Virus record (IMG/VR): IMGVR_UViG_3300047564_000517
Span: 1 to 21,020 of that record
Origin: a virus
Strand: one strand, 5' to 3'
DNA: 21,020 bases
Each line of letters begins with the position of its first letter. The stretch's first letter is position 1. Position numbers and translations under genes: made by a program. Below, one piece after another: positions 1 to 7,322 of this stretch. The notes under the pieces were generated by a model. That model was not told the DNA's origin and did no database searches. It saw nothing but the letters and a program-made list of their open reading frames with translations.

Positions 1-479
1 TCTGTCCACTCTACAACGTCCTTAATCCAGGGCTTGAACATCTCATCATCTTCGGTGACACAGATGAGGTAGTTGGTTCCCCGACGAATGATTTTACCAA
101 CCTGTTCGGTCACGACACTTTTGACCCACTCATTCTCCTTGAAGATTTCACCGTTAATGTATTTCTCTCTTAGTACTTTCTGATACTCTTCGTCGGTCTG
201 ATGATTCGGTGGGACTAGAGGTGAAAGTTTGGTTCTATCCTGGTCTGGGTCTCTTCCGGGTCGTTGCCTTTGATTATAAAACTTAAGACGAGTAACACCA
301 TCTACACCAACTTCTGATTCGGCTTCTAGTTCTCTAGTCTTTTTATTATACCACTTCCCGTGCCCATCAGAAACCAACTGCAGTCTCTTGGCATTAAAGA
401 CTGCCATGTTCTTATCCTTTTCAACAAACTCATTTAATGAGTCGTTGGCATCTTTACGGAACTGGGAAAAACGTTTCAT
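1..479 (-). CDS. Cyanophage hypothetical, probably virion-associated protein (3' part cut off)
   Basis: The frame opens with ATG at 479 and runs off the left edge, so about 159 residues are visible. The protein begins MKRFSQFRKDANDSLNEF, then has SDGHGKWYNKKTRELEAE (about residues 37-54), a charged linker with GRDPDQDRTKLSPL, and a conserved-looking block VGKIIRRGTNYLICVTEDDE near residues 130-149. The MKxFxxF opening resembles the capsid-targeting peptide of T4 internal head proteins (family knowledge: MKTYQEFIAEA in T4). I do not recognise an enzymatic domain. A CTAAATAA-like late box lies at about 497-506 and the terminator of the preceding gene at 511-544, so it is probably its own late unit. 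A head or virion role is inference; that it is coding is well supported by the long open frame. Confidence 0.7.
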   Translation of the reverse strand, partial: MKRFSQFRKDANDSLNEFVEKDKNMAVFNAKRLQLVSDGHGKWYNKKTRELEAESEVGVDGVTRLKFYNQRQRPGRDPDQDRTKLSPLVPPNHQTDEEYQKVLREKYINGEIFKENEWVKSVVTEQVGKIIRRGTNYLICVTEDDEMFKPWIKDVVEWT

Positions 480-510
480 AAGCAACAAGATATACCATTA
501 TTTAGGTTTG

Positions 511-544
511 CAAACAAAAGGAGACTCAGCTTTCACCGAGTCTC
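511..544 (-). terminator. Intrinsic terminator after the metallopeptidase-like gene
   Basis: Arms 521-527 and 538-544 (GAGACTC/GAGTCTC) form a perfect 7-bp stem with a 10-nt loop. On the minus strand the stem is followed by CTTTTGTTTG. The upstream arm lies within the last codons of the 533-913 gene, so the terminator overlaps the coding end. The downstream gene (1-479) therefore needs its own promoter. Confidence 0.75.
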
Positions 545-913
545 ATATCCGTGGTCGTTGATTTGATGAGCATACTTCCTTAGGAGAATCCCAGCCTTTG
601 TGTTGGCTTCGTTCTCGTGAGGACTCCCATCAGAACCATCCAACTCATCACCACTTTGTTTTTGAGTGTAATGCACAATCTCGTGAGCCAGAGTTCTGAA
701 GATGTCTAAAGGATGCCTCTGAGAAATCTGAACTCTTATAGTCTCATTGCCAACATCAAAGCACCCAAAGGTTTTATTGGTGATAGAGAACTCCGGGTCA
801 TCTATAATGATGATTCTCGGGAGATTCTCTAGTTCCAACTCTCTTTGGACAAATCTTAAGAAGTCATTAATTTTGCTTCTTTTAGACTCTGCTAGAAACT
901 CTTTGAGTCTCAT
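533..913 (-). CDS. HExxH zinc-metallopeptidase-like protein with capsid-targeting-like N-terminus
   Basis: This 126-aa protein has a clear zinc-peptidase motif HEIVH at residues 77-81, preceded by FRTLA, and HENEANTKAGILLRKY at 99-114. A Glu in the NEAN segment is a candidate third ligand, as in ImmA/IrrE-like (DUF955) gluzincins, where ExEANxFA follows HExxH. Residues 1-9, MRLKEFLAE, resemble the cleaved targeting peptide of T4 internal proteins. An AATAAATA late-type box lies 19 nt upstream of the ATG and a terminator overlaps the 3' end, so it looks like a single-gene late unit. No strong Shine-Dalgarno is visible. The fold assignment rests on motif and spacing; packaging into the head is inference. 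It could instead be a catalytically inactive structural relative. Confidence 0.75.
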   Translation of the reverse strand: MRLKEFLAESKRSKINDFLRFVQRELELENLPRIIIIDDPEFSITNKTFGCFDVGNETIRVQISQRHPLDIFRTLAHEIVHYTQKQSGDELDGSDGSPHENEANTKAGILLRKYAHQINDHGYETR

Positions 914-932
914 AATGTTGGTGTGAATGAAC

Positions 933-940
933 TATTTATT
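933..940 (-). promoter_or_regulatory. T4-type late promoter box (AATAAATA)
   Basis: The minus strand reads CAATAAATAG, matching the T4 late consensus TATAAATA at 7 of 8 positions. It ends 19 nt before the ATG of the 533-913 gene, leaving room for a short leader, and it overlaps the stop codon of the 56-aa ORF. The same 10-mer precedes the virion-type gene at 13920. gp55, the factor that recognises such boxes, is encoded in the window. Confidence 0.65.
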
Positions 941-1106
941 GGGAGCGGCGAGAGTACATTTTGGTTAGCTCTTCGTCGGCTTCTAGAGAAAACTGAGCCA
1001 TTTTTTGGAACCGTTGGCGACGCTCTTGTTCTGATGCGGCTTGGTGTGTCTCATTAGATAGCCATTCAGATACCAACTGAGCATAAAGGAGTTTTGCGGT
1101 TTCCAT
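936..1106 (-). CDS. Small conserved-type protein, 56 aa
   Basis: A 56-residue charged helical protein begins METAKLLYAQLVSEWL and ends TKMYSRRSQ. It has many Glu, Gln and Arg residues and no cysteine or membrane segment. Its ATG shares one base with the TAA of the preceding 52-aa ORF (TAATG), suggesting translational coupling in the gp41-MazG operon. No known family was recognised. Tight packing with no spare bases is the main reason for calling it. The stop codon coincides with the late promoter box of the next gene. Confidence 0.6.
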   Translation of the reverse strand: METAKLLYAQLVSEWLSNETHQAASEQERRQRFQKMAQFSLEADEELTKMYSRRSQ

Positions 1107-1264
1107 TAGTTTAGTTCCTTCTCTAGAGTTGTGATGAGTTCTCTGATTCTTACGATTCTTTCTGGGGCATAATCGTTGCTGTAGTTGCTCTGATGGTCTT
1201 GGAGAATGGTAAGTACTTCTGCTGCAGTTTGTTTGGGGACCTTAAGGGTTAGTTGTTTACTCAT
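1106..1264 (-). CDS. Small protein, 52 aa, downstream of MazG
   Basis: This 52-residue ORF begins MSKQLTLKVPKQTAAEVL and ends ITTLEKELN. It looks like a small alpha-helical protein with a charged C-terminal helix (ERIVRIRELITTLEKEL). Its start overlaps the MazG stop as ATGA and its stop overlaps the next start as TAATG. This continuous chain of overlaps is the best evidence that it is translated. No function can be assigned from sequence. Confidence 0.6.
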   Translation of the reverse strand: MSKQLTLKVPKQTAAEVLTILQDHQSNYSNDYAPERIVRIRELITTLEKELN

Positions 1265-1671
1265 ACATCACCTTCCTTTCTATTTTCTGAGCGATAAACA
1301 TCAAATGTACCTTCGGGATAGCGGGCAGAGAGTTTATCGTAGTTCATTTGTAGGATTTCATCAAAATTAGTATTCAACGCCATACAAGCTTGGGCCAAAT
1401 ACCAGCACAGATCACCTAACTCCCTCCTCATGTGGTATACATTCTCTTCATTATATGGCTTTCCTTGCAAGAAGATTTTTTTAACCACCTCAGTAAATTC
1501 TCCGGCTTCTGCTGAAAGTCCATAAGCCGCAGTCATAAGGCGACAAACATCGGCATTTTCATTCTTTAGTTGAGTCAGCCTATTGATAAGTTCATCAAAC
1601 TCTGATGATGGCTTACTTGTGGTTTGGCGAACAAACTCAATGTACTTATCAGAATCAATCTTGTCAGTCAA
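1261..1671 (-). CDS. mazG: MazG-like nucleotide pyrophosphohydrolase
   Basis: All-alpha NTP pyrophosphohydrolases hydrolyse (d)NTPs or (p)ppGpp-like nucleotides to monophosphate and pyrophosphate using a Mg-binding ExxE...ExxD signature. Here it is seen as LSAEAGEF followed about 30 residues later by RRELGDLCWYLA. The frame is open from TTG 1686, but TTG at 1671 has a perfectly spaced GGAGG 8 nt upstream (inside the gp41 3' end) and is preferred, giving 136 aa. The start overlaps the gp41 stop. Phage MazG is a widespread cyanophage auxiliary gene, usually proposed to tune host nucleotide or alarmone pools during infection. The exact substrate cannot be read from the sequence. The family call is firm; the start codon is less so. 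Confidence 0.88.
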   Translation of the reverse strand: MTDKIDSDKYIEFVRQTTSKPSSEFDELINRLTQLKNENADVCRLMTAAYGLSAEAGEFTEVVKKIFLQGKPYNEENVYHMRRELGDLCWYLAQACMALNTNFDEILQMNYDKLSARYPEGTFDVYRSENRKEGDV

Positions 1672-3052
1672 ATTTAAATCCTCCAAACTTTTCTTTCAGT
1701 GATGGTTTTGTGTTGCCTTCACCATTATAGCTGGTTTCGGCTCGGGTGTCAAGTACCTCGTTCTGGGCACTCTGTTCTACGTCATAGAGACGCATTTTGG
1801 CTCGGTCAATGCCCACTACGAATCTGCGGTGAAGATTCGGGTCATTGTATCTATTCTTAAGTTGTTTCACCATAATCTGCCCAAGCTCTTCAAGTTCTTC
1901 GGTGCTTATAAGGGCTAGCAGTATGTCGGCCGACATCGGAATTCCGAAAGATTCTGATGTATCAGTGATGTCAACGTCACTGCTGTTCATTCCGCTACGA
2001 TTTGTCTGGGTTGCGGTAATAAGAGGAACATTAGACTCAACAGCCAAACCACGCAACTCTTCCGCAATGGCCTTCACATAAGAATAAGAGTTCACATTGG
2101 AATTAGACTTATACCTTGAAGAAGCACAAATGTTCATGTAGTCAACCATAATAACATCAGGAACAAATGACTTCTTAAGATTTAACTCATTCAATAGAGC
2201 CTTAAAGTGTCCGCAATGAGCAGATGCAGTTGGATACTCTTTAACAATAAGGGTTCCTTGAGTCTTCTTCATAAGGTTATTGACCTTATTATCAAAGACC
2301 GACTTCGGCAGTTCCTTGAATGACGTTATATCCACATCAAGTAAATTGGCATCAATACGCTCGGCAATTTTTTCTTCAGACATCTCCATAGTGATATACA
2401 AAACATTCTTGTTCTGTAGAAGATATGATGCCGCTAGATGACAAAGACATAGGCTTTTTCCGACTCCAGTTCCAGCCATAAAAATGGAGAGGGTCTTCCG
2501 TGGCAATCCACCCTTAGTAATCTTATTCAGGTATTCAATGTCAAATGGTAGCTTCTCTTCAGCCCTCCTATAAGACTCAAACCGTTCCTCATAATCCTCA
2601 AAGTAGTCGTGACCAATATGATTATCAAAGCTAACCGCAAGGGCATCAGAGAGAATGGATGGAATAGCATCGCGGTTCTTGCTATCGCTATTCCCATCGG
2701 CAATATGAATGGACTCCATAAGAGCCAGATAAATCGCCCTGTCTCTACACCACTTTTCAGTAGTATCAATGAGCCACTTGTTATCAACCGGAACATCATC
2801 AAGAGAAGAGATGACACCTAGAGTCTTTTTATAAGTCTCTTCATTCAGGTCGGTTCTCTTCTCAAGCTCAATACACAGAATCTCTTTAGTTGGCAACTCA
2901 TTATACTCTTGAACAAACTTAGAGACTTCATCATAAATGATTCTCTGATTTGTGTCCTGGAAGTATTCGTCTTTTATGAAGGGTAGAACCTTACGTGTGT
3001 AATCATCGTTGTATAAAAGATTCCGTAGAATCAGAAACTCAATCTTCTCCAT
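1664..3052 (-). CDS. gp41: Replicative DNA helicase, DnaB-like (T4 gp41)
   Basis: This 462-aa hexameric 5'-3' helicase would unwind the fork ahead of the lagging strand. The N-terminal domain (about 1-165) resembles the T4 gp41/DnaB N-domain. The RecA-like motor has Walker A GTGVGKS at 194-200, TMEMSEE at 221-227 (motif H1a), Walker B VIMVDYM around D304 and the ATQTNR segment after it. The C-terminus (NEGEGNT-like, then KPSLKEKFGG) is the flexible tail. Its length matches T4 gp41 (475 aa). Unlike UvsX and gp46 in this window, its P-loop carries no intein. It follows uvsX by 44 nt and has no strong Shine-Dalgarno in front (TTTGATAATAAATG). The 3' end provides the ribosome-binding site for mazG. 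Confidence 0.95.
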   Translation of the reverse strand: MEKIEFLILRNLLYNDDYTRKVLPFIKDEYFQDTNQRIIYDEVSKFVQEYNELPTKEILCIELEKRTDLNEETYKKTLGVISSLDDVPVDNKWLIDTTEKWCRDRAIYLALMESIHIADGNSDSKNRDAIPSILSDALAVSFDNHIGHDYFEDYEERFESYRRAEEKLPFDIEYLNKITKGGLPRKTLSIFMAGTGVGKSLCLCHLAASYLLQNKNVLYITMEMSEEKIAERIDANLLDVDITSFKELPKSVFDNKVNNLMKKTQGTLIVKEYPTASAHCGHFKALLNELNLKKSFVPDVIMVDYMNICASSRYKSNSNVNSYSYVKAIAEELRGLAVESNVPLITATQTNRSGMNSSDVDITDTSESFGIPMSADILLALISTEELEELGQIMVKQLKNRYNDPNLHRRFVVGIDRAKMRLYDVEQSAQNEVLDTRAETSYNGEGNTKPSLKEKFGGFKFD

Positions 3053-3096
3053 TTATTATCAAATATTATCAATGGTTTATGGTTAAATGAAGTATG

Positions 3097-4626
3097 TCAA
3101 TTTTCTGTTTCTTCTTCGTTGCTTTCCTCTGTAAAGATTACATCTGGGGCGCCGTAACTATAAGTTCCCTTTGCAATAACGTCCAGCTTTTCCATTACGT
3201 CAGCCGTAAAGTACTTCTCTGGATTCTTAAGAATGTCGCTTCCATAGATTTTCTTGCCATCCATTTCATAGCGTCCAGCAGACTTTTTCCACAATCCACC
3301 AAGTTCACCAAGTTCAAGTAAACCATAATATCGGTCTAGACCACGCTCATCATAATAAAGACGAACTTGTACTTCCTGATTCTCCTTACTCAAACGAGAT
3401 TTCTGAGTCTTGCAGCGAATAATATTACCAACAACCTCAGTTCCATCCTTCTCCTTAGATTTTGAGAGGTAGATAATAGTTGACGACGAATATTGGAGCC
3501 CACTCCCACCGCTCATTTGCTTTCCACCATAAAGACTCATGGATTCATAAGTGTGGTTTGTCACTAGCATAGGAATCTTAGCCTGACCAAGCTTAAGGGT
3601 CAACATACGGAATGCACCCTTAATCAACTGAGCTTTTGTCATATCGCGAGTATCCTTCTCCGCCAGAGCATCGTTGATTTCTTTATTAGTTGAGAGCATT
3701 CCCAACGAGTCTAGCACAAAGATGCACGGCTTACGGTCTTTCTCCTTTGCTTTCAAGTAAATATCCACAGCCTTAAGAGCTTTGGTCCTAAACTCTTCTA
3801 CAGTAACAACATTAACCACCACAGTACGATTAATATCAACACCACGACTTTCTAAGAGTGACTTGGTGATTGCTGCTTCAGTATCAAAATATAGACAATA
3901 CCCATCTGGATAAGTATCAAGGAAGTTCTTAACAACTGCCAGGCTGAAAAAAGTGTTGTGATGATAGATACCCGACTCGGGACGAGCAATGTACCAGTGC
4001 GGAGCATCAATAGAGATATCATAAACACTCTCGGTGCCAATGTACTCAGTGGATGCCACAGTCTTATCTCCATAAGAACTAGAGACAACAGTGGCATCAG
4101 AAGCTCTTACGGAAGAACCATCAGGACTCATAAAGAGATGGTTGACCGAGCACTCAAAGACATCACCATCAGTGAAGATAACTCGCATAACTTCATTGTT
4201 ATGCTTTGTCACCACTTGATTGATGCGAGTTTGGGCATTAGGAGTAGCAACATAGATTTCATCCTTTACATCATAAGGAACCTCGTGCTCTCCCTTCCCA
4301 TAAAGTCCGTAGAGCTGCTCATAAGTTAGCTCAAGTGACTTGGGGTCTGTGCTGGTGAGTTTTAGCTTCGTCTTGATTTTCTTAAGTGCTGCTGCTGGAC
4401 CATAAATGGTAATCTTTTCGGTCCCACGAGCACACTTGCCAGTTGAGGATTCACCTGCAATAGCAGTAATCTTATTCCCAGAAACCCCACCAAAAATGCT
4501 ACCACTTACAAGGGCATTGAAGATGTAAGAGCCGGTATCAACATAAGTCTCAGATTCATCAATCTGGGATGCGAGTTGTGTATATTCCCCACCGATTTCT
4601 TTTACAATGTCTTTTAAAAAATCCAT
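3097..4626 (-). CDS. uvsX: UvsX RecA-like recombinase interrupted by an intein
   Basis: UvsX coats ssDNA and catalyses the strand invasion that primes recombination-dependent replication in T4-like phages. The precursor is 509 aa; removing residues 65-224 leaves a 349-aa recombinase, close to cyanophage UvsX length and shorter than T4 (391). The Walker A GESSTGK (58-64) is split after Lys64 and resumes with Thr225-Phe-Phe. Walker B is CIFVLDSLGML; the KIPMLVTNHTYESM and QMSGGSGLQYSSS loops are the RecA-type DNA-binding region, and the C-terminus is acidic (EESNEEETEN) as in other UvsX proteins. The ATG lies 2 nt after the 38-aa ORF. A sigma70-type promoter at 4744-4772 probably boosts its expression. 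Activity depends on intein removal because the ATP-binding loop is broken. Confidence 0.95.
   Translation of the reverse strand: MDFLKDIVKEIGGEYTQLASQIDESETYVDTGSYIFNALVSGSIFGGVSGNKITAIAGESSTGKCARGTEKITIYGPAAALKKIKTKLKLTSTDPKSLELTYEQLYGLYGKGEHEVPYDVKDEIYVATPNAQTRINQVVTKHNNEVMRVIFTDGDVFECSVNHLFMSPDGSSVRASDATVVSSSYGDKTVASTEYIGTESVYDISIDAPHWYIARPESGIYHHNTFFSLAVVKNFLDTYPDGYCLYFDTEAAITKSLLESRGVDINRTVVVNVVTVEEFRTKALKAVDIYLKAKEKDRKPCIFVLDSLGMLSTNKEINDALAEKDTRDMTKAQLIKGAFRMLTLKLGQAKIPMLVTNHTYESMSLYGGKQMSGGSGLQYSSSTIIYLSKSKEKDGTEVVGNIIRCKTQKSRLSKENQEVQVRLYYDERGLDRYYGLLELGELGGLWKKSAGRYEMDGKKIYGSDILKNPEKYFTADVMEKLDVIAKGTYSYGAPDVIFTEESNEEETEN
3955..4434 (-). other. Mini-intein in the UvsX Walker A loop (160 aa)
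   Basis: Residues 65-224 of the precursor start with Cys (TGT at 4434-4432) and end with His-His-Asn (AAC at 3957-3955), followed by the +1 extein residue Thr225. The N-terminal block is CARGTEKITI; a block B-like ECSVNHLFMS carries the SxxH pair; block F/G is VYDISIDAPHWYIARP then GIYHHN. There is no LAGLIDADG or HNH motif, so this is an endonuclease-free mini-intein. The segment between the N-block and block B (about 20-80) is Lys- and Tyr-rich and could be a reduced linker. Splicing would rejoin GESSTGK to TFF. Confidence 0.92.
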
Positions 4627-4628
4627 AG

Positions 4629-4745
4629 TTACTTGTGATTGTTTTGTAGTTTGTACACCCAGAGTTTGTTGTAGAGTTCTGGATTCTTGTGCCTGATTGC
4701 TTCCAAAATGATTTCCAGCTCCTTCTCCGTGATTGGCAGATCCAT
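4629..4745 (-). CDS. Small protein between DNA polymerase and UvsX, 38 aa
   Basis: A 38-residue ORF begins MDLPITEKELEIILEAIR and ends LYNKLWVYKLQNNHK. It fills the space between the gp43 C-terminal cistron and uvsX with 7-nt and 2-nt gaps. The predicted helix-turn-helix-like charged pattern looks like a genuine small protein, and cyanophages commonly carry a very small ORF here (from memory, not checked). There is no clear Shine-Dalgarno, and the ATG overlaps the -10 box of the uvsX promoter, so transcripts from that promoter would lack its start. It would be translated only from read-through mRNA. Confidence 0.55.
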   Translation of the reverse strand: MDLPITEKELEIILEAIRHKNPELYNKLWVYKLQNNHK

Positions 4746-4772
4746 TCTAGCATCAAACGAAGAAACTGTCAA
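4744..4772 (-). promoter_or_regulatory. Sigma70-type promoter for uvsX, inside the polymerase 3' end
   Basis: The minus strand has TTGACA (4767-4772), a 17-nt spacer and TAGAAT (4744-4749) preceded by TGC, an extended -10. The -35 lies in the last codons of the polymerase C-terminal cistron and the -10 overlaps the ATG of the 38-aa ORF. The predicted start near 4737 gives uvsX a leader of about 110 nt. Confidence 0.75.
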
Positions 4773-5859
4773 GGGTTGTCCGCTTCTCGGCTGCCCAGCC
4801 AATGGCATTAAGAATAGCCTTAAGTGGCTCTAGAAATCCCTTCTCAAACTGAATGTCATAATCCACATAAGGATTTAGTCCCAGTTCTTTTGGGAACTCT
4901 TGAATAAAGGCCAGAACGTTCTCGTGAATAGGATTTGGCGTTTTAAGGTAGCAGTACTTAATCTTCTCTCCATTTTGAATCAAAGAGTACTTTTGAGTGA
5001 GTTTATTCTGTTTGACAAGATGATTAAAGAGCAGAGCGCCCCTTACGTGCATAGGACAACCTTTCTCATAAATGGTGGTTGGTGATGAGTACTTGACTAC
5101 ATCACTGACTGACCTTGGGAATGAGATTTCTTCTGGAGCGAGTTTGTTAAAGTTGGCTCTGCAGTTTTCAATGAAACGGATCACCTCATCTTCGGTTCCA
5201 CTCATAAGAATCTTGAAGGACTCTTTGAGCATCTTTCTGCACGGGGCCGGGGTTGAAGACTTGATGGCCTCAATGCCCATAATCTTCAGTTTGGGTTCAG
5301 TGTACCTTACTCCCTCACTATCCCAGACATTCATGATGTACCGCTTCTTGGCAGTCCAGATTCCACGGTCTGCAATGTTTTCACGCTTCATTCGCATCTT
5401 CTGCTCAAAAGCGTTGGTATAATCTGCTAGTTCTTGAAAGGACTCGGCAATGTACTTTTCAAGTTCTACCTTACATACCTTATCCAAGAAGTTTACTACT
5501 TGCTCTGTGGTTGGGCTCTTTCCATCAAAGACCTTATCAACTAGGGGTCCAACGTGCAGATAAGCGCCGTCAGTATCCACCGCAATCACATAATCCTTAG
5601 AGCCACTCTTTAGAACTCGGTTCATATACCGATTGAGTTTGTTCTCAATCCAACGAATCGCAACCTGTCCGTAAAGAGTAATGGCCTCGGCATTTTCTAG
5701 TTTATAATGGCGAAAATGGGGATTACCAGCCGAACCATAGCAAGAGTTCAAGCTCACCTTTTTTGCCATCTGGATGTTCTTACAGCGAGAGATTTCCTTT
5801 TTGGTTTTCTTCTGTAGTTCCAGTAGCTCTTTATCACTTAAGTTCTTAAGGTCCATCAT
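4753..5859 (-). CDS. gp43B: DNA polymerase gp43, C-terminal cistron (fingers part, palm, thumb)
   Basis: This 368-aa protein is the second half of a family B DNA polymerase. Motif B is KKVSLNSCYGSAGN with Lys34, Asn38 and Tyr41 at the T4 spacing; motif C is VIAVDTDGAY with Asp95 and Asp97. Ser of the usual DTDS is Gly here. The C-terminal TTLDSFFV is a clamp-binding (PIP-like) tail comparable with T4 gp43's LFDMFDF. The ATG overlaps the stop of the N-terminal cistron as ATGA, and GGGGA lies just upstream as a good Shine-Dalgarno, so this is a real new start, not an assembly frameshift. The break falls in the fingers domain. The two chains must assemble for activity, as reported for split gp43 of some other T4-like phages. 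Combined length is 856 aa against 898 in T4. Confidence 0.93.
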   Translation of the reverse strand: MMDLKNLSDKELLELQKKTKKEISRCKNIQMAKKVSLNSCYGSAGNPHFRHYKLENAEAITLYGQVAIRWIENKLNRYMNRVLKSGSKDYVIAVDTDGAYLHVGPLVDKVFDGKSPTTEQVVNFLDKVCKVELEKYIAESFQELADYTNAFEQKMRMKRENIADRGIWTAKKRYIMNVWDSEGVRYTEPKLKIMGIEAIKSSTPAPCRKMLKESFKILMSGTEDEVIRFIENCRANFNKLAPEEISFPRSVSDVVKYSSPTTIYEKGCPMHVRGALLFNHLVKQNKLTQKYSLIQNGEKIKYCYLKTPNPIHENVLAFIQEFPKELGLNPYVDYDIQFEKGFLEPLKAILNAIGWAAEKRTTLDSFFV

Positions 5860-7322
5860 AGAAGTCCCCGACTCTTCATCTCTTCTTCAATTTGCTCTAA
5901 ATGAGCCTGTTCAGCTAGCATTCGTTTCTTATAAGCCACTCGTTCATTATACATTTTCAACATAAGTTCTGGAAGGATTCCTCGTTTATCCTTACGATAC
6001 ATTGCCCCATTGGGGGCCACTGCATAATCATTATAGGCACTCAAGTCAACCTCTTGATTCAAGATTTTTTCTACAGAGACATTTTGGCAGCGTTCTTCTA
6101 CAAGAGTATCAGGTCCCAGGTTTAATTGCATAATGATATGTGGATACATACTGTCAACGTCTAATGAAACCACCCAATCATAAACCCCTGGGACGGGTTC
6201 TTTGACGTAGGCTCCGGCATACTTATCAGTTCGCTGGGCTGTGCTCTTTGGTGGTACTACAATGTTGCGTTCCTTAAGGTACAGATAGATGATATTATCC
6301 CACATTCTTACCTGATAGAACACATCCTCATAATTCACCTTGGCATCATAAGCCATCGTGAGGGCCAGCTCAATCAGCTTCATCTTATCTTCTAGACGGT
6401 CAACTAGCTCAACGTCAATCACGTTGTAATCAACAAACTTATCCCAGTTACCCCGATAAAAATCTCTAAAGGTCTCAAACTCACTATGGTCCAGTTTCTT
6501 CTGGCCAAGTTCAATCTCGGCAATGTAGTCAAGCCTATAAGATTCCTGAGCCTTATAAGTGAACTTCTTATAAAGCTCAAGGTAATCTAGTTGGCTGATT
6601 CCCACCAAGTCAACCTTAACTTGTTGTCTATTATCAACCATTACTTCGCTGCTGGATACCAACCCCCAAGGTGATAACAGCTTTACGTGTGATTCCCCTA
6701 AAACTCTTAAGACCCGACCAAAGATGTATGGGAGGTCAAAGAACCGTATGTTCCAGCCCGTAATAACATCAGGCGGATTATTAGCCCAGTAGTCCAAAAA
6801 TGAGTTCAATAAGTCCGCCTCATAGGCACACTCAATGTACTCTACATTATCTTGCTTTGGCGTATAAGGTCTTGTACCCCAGGTCTTAATCTTCTTGGTT
6901 ACATTGTCCTGAATGGTAATCAGCAGAATCTCTTCGGCACATACCTTTGGGTCTGGGAATCCGTATTCAGCCTGAGTCTCAATGTCAAGAGTAACAAGTT
7001 TGATTTTTGACATATCAAACTTGATTTCATTGTCAGTATACTTGTCAGAGATGTATTGATAAAGATACCGTTCATAACCATAAATGGTAAAGTTATCAAC
7101 GTCCTCATACTTCTTATACCAATCCCTACAGTCCCTTACAGTACCTGGTTGAATAGGTTCAACAAACTCACCATTTAGAGTCTTATATTCTGTTGGTCGG
7201 TTGGACTTTACGAATAGTGTCGGTTGATATTCCCCCTTATAGGCAACGGGCATTCCGTTCTCATATCCACGGACGAGAAACTTATTCCCGACCAGGGCTA
7301 CATTGGTATAAAAATCACTCAT
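5856..7322 (-). CDS. gp43A: DNA polymerase gp43, N-terminal cistron (exonuclease and palm motif A)
   Basis: This 488-aa protein carries the N-terminal domain, the 3'-5' proofreading exonuclease and the first palm segment of the replicative polymerase. Exo I is TLDIE with Asp113 and Glu115 (T4 Asp112/Glu114), Exo II is ITGWNIRFFDLPY with Asp196, and Exo III is YNVIDVELVDRLED with Asp303. Palm motif A is SLDVDSMYPHIIM with Asp388. All proofreading residues are present. It ends in the fingers helix as YNERVAYKKRMLAEQ, then a charged tail EEEMKSRGLL and a TGA overlapping the next ATG. The start overlaps the stop of the upstream Sm-like gene (ATGA). It has the metal ligand of motif A but lacks motifs B and C, so it cannot polymerise alone; it could in principle act as an exonuclease alone. 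Confidence 0.94.
   Translation of the reverse strand: MSDFYTNVALVGNKFLVRGYENGMPVAYKGEYQPTLFVKSNRPTEYKTLNGEFVEPIQPGTVRDCRDWYKKYEDVDNFTIYGYERYLYQYISDKYTDNEIKFDMSKIKLVTLDIETQAEYGFPDPKVCAEEILLITIQDNVTKKIKTWGTRPYTPKQDNVEYIECAYEADLLNSFLDYWANNPPDVITGWNIRFFDLPYIFGRVLRVLGESHVKLLSPWGLVSSSEVMVDNRQQVKVDLVGISQLDYLELYKKFTYKAQESYRLDYIAEIELGQKKLDHSEFETFRDFYRGNWDKFVDYNVIDVELVDRLEDKMKLIELALTMAYDAKVNYEDVFYQVRMWDNIIYLYLKERNIVVPPKSTAQRTDKYAGAYVKEPVPGVYDWVVSLDVDSMYPHIIMQLNLGPDTLVEERCQNVSVEKILNQEVDLSAYNDYAVAPNGAMYRKDKRGILPELMLKMYNERVAYKKRMLAEQAHLEQIEEEMKSRGLL

Noticed and set aside
3097-4626. Homing endonuclease within the UvsX intein
   Set aside because: The extra length between splicing blocks has no LAGLIDADG, HNH or GIY-YIG motif.
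6126-6160. TTGACA in the polymerase motif A region
   Set aside because: The -10 position reads ATTATG and the hexamer is fixed by the coding sequence of DVDSMYP.
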